This document shows positions 54,200 to 64,000 of a stretch of DNA of 64,000 nt, piece by piece; position 1 is the first letter of the stretch, and the number at the start of each line of letters is the position of its first letter. Origin of the DNA: Oegoconia quadripuncta (taxonomy: Eukaryota > Arthropoda > Insecta > Lepidoptera > Autostichidae); NCBI GenBank assembly GCA_949316235.1, contig OX438760.1, positions 64,501-128,500 of the forward strand, read 5' to 3'. The notes beneath the pieces were generated by a model. That model searched no databases, had not been told where the DNA came from, and saw only the letters and a program-made list of their open reading frames with translations. The position numbers and the translations under genes were made by a program.

Positions 54200-55645
54200 G
54201 TTCCTAGTAGCTACCGTATTTTCACCGCACTACCCTATGTTGGGAAGTAATGTTTTTGGAGGGGGTAGATTTTTATGTTACCTCCTACCTCCTCCACAAA
54301 CCAAACTTCCAACTTCCAAAAATAAAGGTTTGTTTTAACTTTTTTATTTAAAAGAAACACATTTCAACCACTGCATTATTAACGTTTGTCACGTGTCGAC
54401 AGTCACGTATAAACACGTATAACATAAATATCTATTCAATATAAAACACAACACCCCCAAAACGAGCCGCATTAACTGGCTCCTATTAATATTTCGCCAA
54501 CGTCCACATTTACTGACTTACCCAATCGCCCTTCACCGGATCGCTAATACTTAATTCCCACCAAGAATACGATACTCTTTTGACACGCCACTCATTCCCA
54601 ATGGTCATATGGGGGCAGTAGATTCCTTATGTGCTGAGGTTAAGGTAGATATTGCTTGAGCTTTGGTTGGGTTTAATTAGCGATGTCAGGTTGGTACCGC
54701 GACTGAGGAGCGACGTCACTCGAGCTCGTCACGTCGTCTCCGGGGTCGGGGCCGGCGACAGGCGGCCTACTCGTAGACGCGCTATAGTACTCCTATTGGA
54801 AGTAGATCATAGTTATCACACAACTCCTATTAATTTAGGATAGTCTTGTTCTTTTATTGGGTCCATTGTCCATACATTGACCTTTGGGTCCATTATCCAA
54901 CTTGAATGGTAATGAACCTAAAATTAATAAAAATCTTTTATTTGACTCAATTACAGACATATTAGTGAATCTCGTGTTTATGATTAACATTAACTATGTT
55001 TCCAAGGAGAAAACGTATAAAAAACCAAAATACGCAAAACATAATAATGTCCTTGCAATTTATATTGCAGTTTATATCAACCCTCAAAATCATTGTCGAA
55101 TCTAATTCAATTACCAATTCATTAAAAACATAACTATGAAATACATTTATTTACTAGATCATCATGTTGACAATATCCAGTGTTGGGGCTACTAGTAAGT
55201 AAAGTGTACTTGTGTTAGTAGTCCCGCTAATGATTCAATATCACCCATCTACTGCGTTAAAAAAGGAACTAAAGTTGATTGCAATTTCTATTTCAATAGA
55301 GTGAAATTCATAAGAATATCTGAACAGTTATTTAATAACCTCGGCCAATCGTAGCGTTCGAATCTCATTTCCCCATCGGGTGAATATTGAATTAGAGTGT
55401 TTTCTCCGACAGGACGACCGACCGCTCCAGTCAGCTCTATGCTAATAATCGCGTTAGGGCGCGTGCCCACTGACTGTTACGGTACGACACGATCTGTGTT
55501 ACGTGTTATCTGTCACGACCTTCTTTGTACATGAGATCCGAGATACGGAATATGTCTGTCTCTGTTTGTTACCTTTTCACGAATAAGGCAGAGAGGTAGA
55601 CTGAGACCAGATGAAAGGAAGAGACTAGAACTAGACCAGAAGAGT
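54200..55645. other. Intergenic, nothing recognised
   Basis: No supported gene. Short frames at 54652-54843 and 54884-55105 carry no domain. Confidence 0.4.
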
Positions 55646-55648
55646 GTT

Positions 55649-55982
55649 AACCGCCTCCGTGGCTCAATGTAAACAAAATTGGGTTTACGATTCGGAGGTC
55701 GCGGGTTTGATCCCCAGCGGGGTACATGTTTAAGTACTCGGTTTGGTTGGTGGTAGGGCATTTTAAATGTCCGCCTGGCTAGCTACCACCATTTATCTAA
55801 ATCTGCCGCCAAGGAGCAATGTTAATAGCATTGTTGTGTGCCGGTTGTCAGAGATAATATAGCCAGTCCCCCAAATGTGTTGGGGTTTCCGGAACAGTAC
55901 GCTTCTACCTTCGACCTCATCTTTATCATGTTAACATCAGGTGTGATTGAGGTCAAGTACTAACCCGTCGTGAAAAAAAAAG
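55649..55982 (+). repeat. tRNA-derived SINE family A, full-length
   Basis: CCGCCTCCGTGGCTCAATGT, GGTCGCGGGTTTGATCCCC (one B-box change) and the body to an A10 tail. Confidence 0.95.
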
Positions 55983-56599
55983 ACTGAAGCGACAACAATT
56001 GGCAAAATAACCCACTTATATTTCCTTATAGTTATCTTCATAGTGCATCATCATCAAAATCTAATGTAGGTGCCCTAAGACGTAGGTACTAGCATACATT
56101 TTGCCGAAATTTCGACGAACATACAAAGAAGTACTTGTAGACTCAATGAGATTCTCTCCTTTTTGAATTCGTTTAAAAACATAGCCAAGAGATGTAGTGC
56201 TCAAAGGCCTTCATCGGCGTGGGTGCGGCGGGGAGGGGGGGGGGGGGGGAGGCAATCCGGAGATAGTTCACATATTTACGATCTAATATAAGGCGGCCCA
56301 ACATCTTGATCAAACTGTTTTATGTCCGAAAGTTTGACAAGAATAATTCATCTTAATTTTTTGGCATCGTTACTTTGCAACATGATATATTGTTGGATCG
56401 ACTCCACTGTACAATAATAGTAATTAATCCCGTGAGGTAGACATGCCGAGGAAAAATGCCTTCCCAAGTTTCCCTTTGGGGAAGTCTTTCGAACTTTAGC
56501 AATGTATCTGTGGTTCCAAAACAACATTGCATTCCAAACATAACTTGGGGCTCTTACGAACGGATCCAGTGATGGATTATTTTGTTTCAGCCAACTATA
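55983..56599. other. Intergenic, nothing recognised
   Basis: Includes a G-run near 56233-56249. No gene. Confidence 0.4.
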
Positions 56600-57187
56600 C
56601 CGGATGAGTTTTTTTACCGTAAGAAAAAAAATAGGGCATGTTAGGTAAGTGAAATAGAAGTTATTGGCATAGTTAGTTTAATTTTTTTTTTCCAAAATCA
56701 TCATCAACCGCCGGAGATTGATATGTGACAGGCGGGACTCCTAGGGTTCCTGTCATGTGAAATTTATTTGGAAGTCAAAGTTTTTTTTTTAATTATTTAA
56801 TTTATTGATATAATTATGGTGAATAGGCCACACATGCGACCACCAAATGACAAGACGCTTAATTCAATGATGGATTTGGATTTTTTTTTAATGCACTACG
56901 GTTTGGTACTTGACCTCAATCACACCTGATGTTAAGTGAACATGAGGTCGAAGGTGGAAGTGTACTGACCCGGAAACCCCAACACATTTGGGGGACTGGC
57001 TATCTTATCTCTGATAACCGGAACACAACAATGCTATTAACATTGCTGCTTGGCGGCAGATTTAGATAAGATTGTGGTACCTAGCCAGGCGGCTAAACTA
57101 CCTTTTAAACTACCTAATTAAACTATCTTTGCCAATACCTTCTATCTCACTTACCTAATATGCCCTGTGTTTTAAAACCTCATCCGC
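56600..57187. mobile_element. TA-flanked MITE (family of 29602) split by SINE A
   Basis: Left end CCGGATGAGTTTTTTTACCG, right end AAAACCTCATCCGC, TA on both sides. The internal arms (AGGTAAGTGAAATAGAAG and CTTCTATCTCACTTACC) are inverted. A SINE A copy occupies about 56881-57092. Confidence 0.9.
56881..57092 (-). repeat. SINE family A, truncated, inside a MITE
   Basis: T run, ATGCACTACGGTTTGGTACT, then the body to GTACCTAGCCAGGCGG; the tRNA head is missing. Confidence 0.92.
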
Positions 57188-57489
57188 TATAAAAGCTGTG
57201 TAAGTACTCGTACATATAACATACATTTGATATAATAGAGGATGGGCGCCAAATTATATTCATTTATTTCTCTGTCATCGTAATAATTTACGTGCAGTGG
57301 ATTTCACTCATATACGGTGTGAATTTTACAGATATCTCTCAAAGAGCTGTAATGAACAGGTTTACCTCAATTACATCTGATATTAAGTTAAAATGAGGCT
57401 GATACTCCTAATCATTAACCTTTTAATATTTGGAGCAATCAAACGCTAATGATTGGGATATCTCTGACACTCTATTTGGGATAAATACA

Positions 57490-57722
57490 TAAAGAAATAA
57501 ATATTTCTGACACTTACACCAATCATTTAATCCCAACTAAGCAAAGCTTGTACTATGGATACTAGATAACGGATAAACATACATAAATATTTATATAAAC
57601 ATCCCTGACTCAGGAATAAATGTTCATATTCATCACACAAACATTTACCCGTCGCGGGATTCGAACCCGCAACCGTTGGTTTCGTTGACAGGGTCACTAC
57701 CCACTACACCAATCGGTCGTAA
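57490..57722 (-). repeat. tRNA-derived SINE family B, copy 3
   Basis: ATATTTCTGACACTTACACC, GCGGGATTCGAACCCGCAAC and CCACTACACCAATCGGTCGT. Confidence 0.93.
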
Positions 57723-58024
57723 ATAAAGGTCGTTACTTTACTCATTCCTCTCACTTCGAAAAATATGTTTAATTTAGCCATGGTGTTATTGTTAGCGCTG
57801 GCCCTCCCGTAGCGGTCAATTATCTTATATGATGCAGCGAGTGAGTGTAGAGTGCAATAACAGCGGCACTGCGCCGGCGCCGCCGCGTGCTCCTCATTAA
57901 AATGGTAATCTCTCGCGTCTGCGAGCACGGAGCGGAATGGGGAGGGTAGGGCCATCGCGTCCACTGATTACCTTGTCTTGAGATATACCTGCCTCCAGTT
58001 TCCGACTTCTACATACATAGGATC
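57723..58024. other. Intergenic with a GC-rich patch
   Basis: About 57860-57895 is a short GC-rich patch (GCGCCGGCGCCGCCGCG). An 86-codon minus frame has no domain. Confidence 0.4.
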
Positions 58025-58570
58025 AAAATCAAAATCAAATCAAAAATGTTTTTATTTCGTAAGTTATAAGAATAACATTTGAAATCGTCATGACATACAG
58101 TTATCGCTCATTCACTAGGCAGTCTCCCCAGAGAAGAACGAGCCAGAAACTCAGGGGTTGCTCTTTTTAAATAAGTCAATACAAATACAATTTGAGATAT
58201 CAAATTGTAAAATTTATGATTCGACAAAGAAAAATAAGAATAAAATATACTGGATATTGTGTCCACGCATTCTTATCATCCTGATAGTCAGAAATTTTAT
58301 AATAGCCTTTGGCACATAGTTTCCGTTTAATGGTTGTTTTAAATTTATTTAAAGGCAAATTTTGAATGTCTACCGGAACCTTATTGTAAAAGCGTATACA
58401 TTGTCCCTTGAATGACTTAGTGACTTTGTGTAAGCGACTGCTATGGACAGCAAGTTTATTTTTATATCTTGTATTAACATTGTGTATTTCACAATTTTTC
58501 CTAAACAAATACAGATTCTTTCTTACGTACATTAAGTTTTCGTAAATATATTGCGATCAACAACGCTGTT
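58025..58570 (-). mobile_element. Jockey/CR1-like LINE 3' end with RT C-terminus
   Basis: The minus frame 58200-58532 reads NLYLFRKNCEIHNVNTRYKN, IRFYNKVPVDIQNLPLNKFK and KRKLCAKGYYKISDY. This is the C-terminal tail of a non-LTR polymerase, followed (leftwards) by a 3' UTR and an (AATCAAA)-type tail near 58023-58045. It is the same lineage as the K2P-intron fragment at 17190 and better preserved. Confidence 0.88.
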
Positions 58571-58611
58571 AAGGTTCCCGTTGACATTCAATTTGCATTT
58601 CAATAAGTTCT

Positions 58612-58801
58612 AACAAATATTATAAATGCGCAAGTTTCGATGTATGTTTGTTGCTCAATAACGGCGAAACGGATTTGGATGAAATTTGGTATGTAGGTAG
58701 AATATGCCCTGGATTGAGACAAATGAGTAGTTCCCGCGGCATAAACAAATTTCTGTGATAAAGTTCTTCCACGCAGGCGAATCCGGGGGCGGAAAGCTAG
58801 T
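58612..58801 (+). mobile_element. Helitron-like element family E, complete 3' end
   Basis: TATAAATGCGCAAGTTTCGA to GGGGGCGGAAAGCTAG, with T after CTAG as expected at a Helitron terminus inserted between A and T. Confidence 0.87.
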
Positions 58802-59660
58802 ACCATCTTAAAAAAGCACATTATTTAGAAAAGGCTATAAAAATTTTCGATTACCCATATAAAGTAAACCATTTTGAAACCTCCTTTGAATGGCTGAACC
58901 ACCTGAATTCGGCCATGGTATCCAGTGGGAAATTATTCGTTATCAGGAGTCGAATCACGAGTCGAATATTGTTGGACTTCCATATTAAAGTTGTTTCCAG
59001 AATGGTATACTTTCGAACTCGACTATGGTTCTATGGGGAAAGTAGTTCGTAATCAAGGCTGGCGTCACCAGTGAATGGGAATTACACGAATTCAAATTCA
59101 CCCATATTCCCGTAAAACATTGCTAAAACAAATGCACAATTGCACATCCAAAGTATTCTAATTTACTTCAGGCCCCTATAAACAGCAGGAACCGAAATAA
59201 ATCAAGTGGGTGACGGACGCTAGGCATTTCCCGCGGGTTGCGCGGCCGCGCCGATAGCTTAATGGAAAAATAATTGAATCGCTCGCGCTAAAGGGCGACG
59301 TGAAATATATCTAAAAACGCGTCCCCCCCGCGCCTCGCCCCGCCGTCGCCCTGTCAGCTAATAAGACGTCTAGTCCTACCTAGATTTCCACTTACTGATG
59401 AACTGGCTTGAGTGGGTTTGTGTGATAGGAACGATCTGTTCCAGCCGGTCGCTCTGGAAATCTTTATTTGTTTTATTTTTCGTTGTGGTATTTTTTCTTC
59501 TGCACCCCATTTTGCTGTTAACCCCAAATTTACTCTATTTCCTACTCCAATGCTCAGGATGGTTGGATAAGATCTCTTAAAGAGATAAGTCTACCTTTGT
59601 ACATGACCTATCGTTTGTACTCTGTTAGAGGTATATAATATTTTCGTGCAATAAAGAATA
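58802..59660. other. Intergenic, nothing recognised
   Basis: The hydrophobic frame at 59398-59580 (LFVLFFVVVFFLLHPILLL) is short and lacks support. Confidence 0.4.
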
Positions 59661-59662
59661 TA

Positions 59663-59810
59663 ATGGTGTCGATTCGGATGTACATCAACTAAACTAAACT
59701 AAAACCAGTTTTAAAGTAGTACTGTCTCTTTCTCCCTAGAACAGTGCGATGGGACGGCACCACTCCAAAACTGGTTTTAGTTTAGTTGGTGTACATCCAA
59801 ACGACACCAT
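59663..59810. mobile_element. TA-flanked 148-bp MITE
   Basis: The left arm ATGGTGTCGATTCGGATGTA to AAACCAGTTTT is inverted at the right (AAAACTGGTTTTAGTTTAG to ACGACACCAT), with a 5-bp CTAAA duplication in the left arm. TA lies outside both ends. Confidence 0.9.
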
Positions 59811-60145
59811 TAAATAATTTTTATTTTTCAAAGTTTAGTCTGAAATCACGAACAGAGGCTCTGAATATGGGACTGTGTACATTTTATTTATGTATAACGG
59901 GTTAACACTTGACCTCAATCACACCTGATGTTAAGTGAAGATGAGGCTGAAGGTGGAGCTCCAAAACTGGTTTTAGTTTAGTTTAGATGGTGTATTTTTA
60001 TTTTTCAAAGTTTAGTCTGAAATCACGAACAGAGGCTCTGAATATGGGACTGTGTACATTTTATTTATGTATAACGGGTTAACACTTGACCTCAATCACA
60101 CCTGATGTTAAGTGAAGATGAGGCGGAAGGTGGAGCGTACATACC
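59763..60145. repeat. Local tandem duplication joining a MITE arm and a SINE A fragment
   Basis: The segment from CTCCAAAACTGGTTTTAG through GTCTGAAATCACGAACAGAG, CTGTGTACATTTTATTTATG and the SINE A tail occurs at about 59763-59958 and again from 59959. The second unit lacks 19 bp. The composite unit proves local duplication rather than two insertions. Confidence 0.92.
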
Positions 60146-60300
60146 CGGAAACCCTATCATATTTGGGAAACTGGCATCTCTGATAACCGGAACACAACAA
60201 TGTTATTAACATTGCTGTTAATAAGATGGTGGTAGCTAGCCAGGCGGACATTTATAATGCCCTACCACCAACTAAACCGAGTACTAAATATGTTCCCTGC
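60068..60300 (-). repeat. SINE family A, decayed copy
   Basis: TATAACGGGTTAACACTTGA, CCGGAAACCCTATCATATTT and ATGCCCTACCACCAACTAAA with internal deletions; the head is partial. Confidence 0.85.
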
Positions 60301-60349
60301 TGTATTTCGGCTTGATACACCCTTTCGGTTACACGTTGTAGATACAATA

Positions 60350-60761
60350 TTAGGTCCTTACCTATGAAATTGGGCTTTTGTATGAAGAATTTCATTAAGA
60401 CTATTTTCTCCATACAAACATTTTTGTTTTTTTTGGAACGGCAAATCCAAATTTAGCTAAACTTTGTGTGTATTATCAGATAACATGAAGTTAAGTATAG
60501 GCAGCGTTAATTTTTAAAAGTAAGCGCTTTATAAAAGTTTCAGCGAATCTAAGAAATGATTATGGGAAGCACACGAAAAGAGCTCTGTTCAAATTTTTTT
60601 TACTATGTGATATAGCCCAGAAATTTAAAAATAGTGAAACCTTGATATAATATTCCATTTTCCAAATAAAAAACAAATTTGGATATAGCTTTGAAAATCG
60701 CAGGAATTGGTACATATGATTAACGAAGAAAAAACCTCCAATTTCATAGGTAAAGAGCCAA
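60350..60761. mobile_element. TA-flanked MITE, mariner-like ends, uninterrupted copy
   Basis: TTAGGTCCTTACCTATGAAA at the left, TTTCATAGGTAAAGAGCCAA at the right, TA outside. Colinear with 49987-50473 but without the 53-bp insertion, so it supplies the empty-site reference. Confidence 0.9.
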
Positions 60762-61690
60762 TATATTATCGGTAGGGTCCAGAACATAACCACTGGGTTG
60801 AGAGGGTTCAGAGTTTTCCAGGTAACCATCTGCTCCGGTGCCCCGCTGTCGCACGTCGGTGAGTTTTGAGGCCCAACTTGTAGAGGTGGTGGTTGCACCA
60901 GCCGATGTACCCTATAAGCCCTGCGAGTCGGATCAGTCTCGGATAATTTCACTCGGAGGAAATAAGCGGGATTTCCACGCCGCCAGCCACTTCGGTCGGA
61001 TATGGGGATCAAACCAAAAAGGTTTCCCGTTAGGGTCGTCATGCGATGTGGGAGCTGGAGAGACAAATGAAAACAATCTTCCTTGACAACCGTATATTGA
61101 CTGCCTTTGACGGCTCGATTAAGAATATTTTTTTTTCTTTATTGCACATAAAAAAACATGTTGACAATCAGTCGGAAATATTGTACAAAGGTACAAAATA
61201 TATTCATTTATTTTATTTATTTATTCAAGACAACCAACAGCAGTTTCAAACATACATCAAATTTATACACCAATTAAATATCTTCCTCAGGACAGGACAG
61301 GATGTCCTAATAATAATATTATAATTCAGATTAACTTTAGAATCTGCCGTGCCCTTACAGGGTGTCATGTATGGACTATTGTTTTTTTAAGACCTAATGT
61401 ACACATGAAAGCATGAATAAATGAATGAATATGAATAATAAGCAAAAACTATAAAAATCACGGAAAAAACAACGCTAAAATAAACTTATATATTTTTGTG
61501 ATGTTACAAGCGAAGTTTTGTACATATTTTAAATTGACGTTCATCTCGTGTGTAAATTATATAAACACATTAAATATTATAAGGACAAGGGCATAAGTAT
61601 AAATATGTAAAATAAAATAAATTGATAATGGGCTTAATGGTTCATGAGTTCCTTTAGAATACGAACTAATTACTTATACTAACTTATAAG
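60762..61690. other. Intergenic with LINE 3'-end fragments
   Basis: About 61195-61400 has TTATTTATTCAAGACAACCA and CCCTTACAGGGTGTCATGTA, a LINE 3' end related to 11770. Opposed frames at 60560-61086 have no domain. Confidence 0.4.
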
Positions 61691-61876
61691 ATCAGCTTGT
61701 CGCCCGCGGCTTCGCAGCATGGAATATCCTTGTCGCGGTTATGTTCGAATTTCTTCATCCTGCGGGAACTAGTTACTTCATCGGGATATATAAAGTATAC
61801 CATTTTCAGCCAAATCCGTTCATCCGTTTCGCCGTGATTGCGCAAAAAACAAACTTTCGCATTTATAATATTAGTT
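61691..61876 (-). mobile_element. Helitron-like element family E
   Basis: GTCGCCCGCGGCTTCGCAGC, AATCCGTTCATCCGTTTCGC and CAAACTTTCGCATTTATAAT; minus orientation. Confidence 0.85.
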
Positions 61877-62109
61877 AGAAGTTAGATAGATCAATAGATA
61901 CGAATGCGGGGACCGCGACAAACTACAACTGGAGTCGTAGCAACTACCCACTGTGTATTTTATTTTAAATTTCTTTAATTATACTGAACAATAATTAGTT
62001 TATTTCCAGTACTATAATCAGCAGTGATATGTATCTAAATAATGTAGGTTGTCTTGTAGATATCGCTTATTCGCGATAAGATCTTCGGATTTGACATTTC
62101 TGTGCAATA

Positions 62110-62362
62110 AATAAATGTTTCGGACACTTACACCATTTATCTAGTCCCAAACTATGAAAAGTTTGTACTATGGATACTAGATAACGGATAAAAATACATA
62201 CATATTTATATAAACATCCATGACTCAGGAATAAATGTTCGTGAATGAATACGAACATTTATGTGATGAATATCACACAAACATTTACCCCTCGCGGGAT
62301 TCAAATCCGCAACCATTGGCTTCGCTGACAGGGTCACTATCCATTACACCAATCGGTCGTCA
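62110..62362 (-). repeat. tRNA-derived SINE family B, copy 4
   Basis: AATGTTTCGGACACTTACAC, CGCGGGATTCAAATCCGCAA (B box mutated) and CATTACACCAATCGGTCGTC. A small duplication (GAATGAATACGAACATTTAT) is present. Confidence 0.92.
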
Positions 62363-62499
62363 ATTATTGATTATTGCAACGAATAAAGAGTGATTTTTAA
62401 TTATAATGAAATTTCATCCAAAAAAAAATTGGTAAGAAACACAAACTTTTAACAAAAATAGTTGAGATTAGTTGGGATAGTTGTGATTGTGCTTACTGA

Positions 62500-62665
62500 A
62501 TTATTGGATACAGAGGTAGAGGAAGACCGAAGGAGGTGTGGGTAGACTGCGTGAGGAATGATATGTGTGTGAAAGGGGCGAGTACGGAGATGACGGGTGA
62601 TAGAGGAGAGTGGAAGAGGATGACGTGTTGTGTCGATCTCACCTAGAGTGGGATAAGGGCAGGAA
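62500..62665 (+). mobile_element. LINE fragment, RT C-terminus
   Basis: In frame: YRGRGRPKEVWVDCVRNDMC, VKGASTEMTGDRGEWKRMTC and CVDLT then a stop. GRGRPKxxWxDxVxxDM is the common end of insect non-LTR polymerases. Only about 45 codons remain. Confidence 0.8.
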
Positions 62666-62667
62666 AA

Positions 62668-62721
62668 ACATATCAGCGACAAAGGTTTTCCACACAGGCG
62701 AAGCCGCGGGTGACAAGCTAG
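62668..62721 (+). mobile_element. Helitron-like family E, 3' terminus only
   Basis: CAGCGACAAAGGTTTTCCAC, GGCGAAGCCGCGGGTGACAA then GCTAG; directly abuts the LINE tail. Confidence 0.78.
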
Positions 62722-62798
62722 TAGATTATATTTTGTGATAAAAAACCCGATAAGCAAAATACAAAATATTCTATCGGGTTAGTTCCGTGCTTCATCTT

Positions 62799-63020
62799 TT
62801 TTTTTATGCACGACAGGTTCGTACTTGACCTCAATCACACCTGATGTTAAGTGAAGATGAGGTCGTAAGTGGAAGCGTACTGACCCGGATACCCCAACAC
62901 GCTTGGGGGACTGGCTATCTTATCTCTGACAACCGGAACACAACAATGCTATCAACATTGCTGCTTGGCGGCAGATTTAGATTTAGATAAAGTAGCAGAG
63001 GTAGCTAGCCAGGCGGTTGA
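62799..63020 (-). repeat. SINE family A, truncated (head missing)
   Basis: T run, ATGCACGACAGGTTCGTACT, the body with a duplicated GATTTA, ending GGTAGCTAGCCAGGCGG. Confidence 0.93.
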
Positions 63021-63704
63021 TATATCTTCACTTTCCACCAGGTGCGAGTGCGTCTCCAACTCATCACATAAATAAAAGAAGTGCTAAGATGGAATACATG
63101 GCAAATATGAACCTTTACGACAGACGTAGATACGAAACATTTAGGAAAGGGCCTCATATGTTATGCACATGATATCCCGTTTAATAACTCGTCAGTACAC
63201 AAGTAATTGGTAAACATAATTAGCCCTGTGTGACGTCAGAGAGGGTCCGCGGAGGGAATTACGAGATAACTCAATTTACATCTGGTAATAGACTCAAGAC
63301 GTCGCTTTGATGTGAGCACTTTTTGCTTTAATGTTTGCCGAGAGGGGATCGGAAAGGGTTACACGTATCATGTACGACGGCATCCGCTCTGGATTGTATT
63401 TGATTAGATTGGTATGGATCTATCTGTTGGCGACCAGCAGGTGTAATTGGTAGTGACTGCTTGTGAAACCAACGGTTGCGTGTTCGAATCCGTGCGTGTG
63501 ATAAATGCGAACATTAATTGCCTAGTCATGGGTGTATACCTATTTATGTATATGTGTATGAATAGAACCAACCCATCTCTTCCCGTGGGTGTCGTAAAAT
63601 GCGACTAAGTGACTTTCCACCAAAAAATATTTATATATTGGTACGTTTTAACGGCGACGGGCTTACCCCCTGTCAAGCTTGCATTTCTGTATCTAATCTA
63701 ACAA
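63021..63704. other. Intergenic with a tRNA-like SINE remnant
   Basis: About 63430-63530 has CAGCAGGTGTAATTGGTAG and GGTTGCGTGTTCGAATCCGT, the A/B-box head of a family-B-type SINE in plus orientation, without the body. No gene. Confidence 0.5.
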
Positions 63705-63990
63705 ATCAAATCAAAAGATGCTTTATTTTGTAGGTACACAGGGTACACTTAAAATAGTCAGATTTTACATTTTTAAAGCTACTGCTTGTTCAAAAGGCAA
63801 TTTTCCCCTGAGAAGAATAAGCAAGAAACTCGAGAGGTTGCTCTTTAAAAAAAAAGGTTTTTATATTACAAAATTATTAATTATTATTTTATATTATAAT
63901 ATTTCATTATTAATTGTGGTAATAATAGCCTGGTTATGCCAACGGGCTGGTTATGTCCATGAATGTTTATCATCTAAATAAACTGATATT
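63705..63990 (+). repeat. LINE-tail-like repeat family D, copy 2
   Basis: Nearly identical to 19242-19515. It begins in an (AATCAAA) run and runs to within 10 bp of the window end. Small differences include an added TTATTAA and GTAATA. Confidence 0.88.
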
Positions 63991-64000
63991 TTATCATATG

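Overview
The window looks like nuclear DNA of a moth or butterfly (Lepidoptera). It is AT-rich overall and has introns. It is packed with insect-type short repeats: tRNA-headed SINEs, Helitron-like elements ending in a GC hairpin plus CTAG, RTE- and Jockey-type LINE tails, TA-flanked MITEs and an irritans-like mariner. No bacterial gene layout, rRNA, true tRNA gene or CRISPR array is visible.

The one host gene I can support is a two-pore-domain (K2P/TWIK-like) potassium channel on the + strand, about 14157-22386. I reconstruct four coding exons: 14157-14219, 15659-16082, 18072-18286 and 21580-22386. All junctions have GT/AG ends and compatible phases. They give M1, cap loop, P1, M2, loop, M3, P2, M4 and a C-terminal tail. 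The exons are extremely GC-rich islands in AT-rich introns. Three features stand out. The two selectivity filters read G-H-G and G-A-G rather than the usual GYG/GFG/GLG. The cap loop carries seven GGCCCC-type hexanucleotides encoding (Gly-Pro)7. A single in-frame TGA (21997-21999) splits the last exon, yet the same frame stays open for another 128 codons and ends with what look like channel-tail motifs. That makes it a candidate for stop-codon readthrough, a recent lesion, or an assembly error.

Layout: 303-1636 is a perfect minisatellite of 23 units of 58 bp, each with a consensus CRE (TGACGTCA) and a CCAAT box. 1637-14100 is mostly unannotatable single-copy-looking DNA with scattered repeat fragments and two unassigned ORFs. 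14157-22440 is the K2P gene; its introns hold LINE fragments and an intact mariner at 19979-21297. 22450-64000 is a gene-poor mosaic of at least three SINE families, Helitron-like elements, several MITE families and LINE tails, often nested, plus a 76-bp perfect palindrome at 33358-33433.

All calls come from reading the sequence by eye; no database search was possible. Repeat families are defined here by the copies within this window and labelled A-G for convenience.
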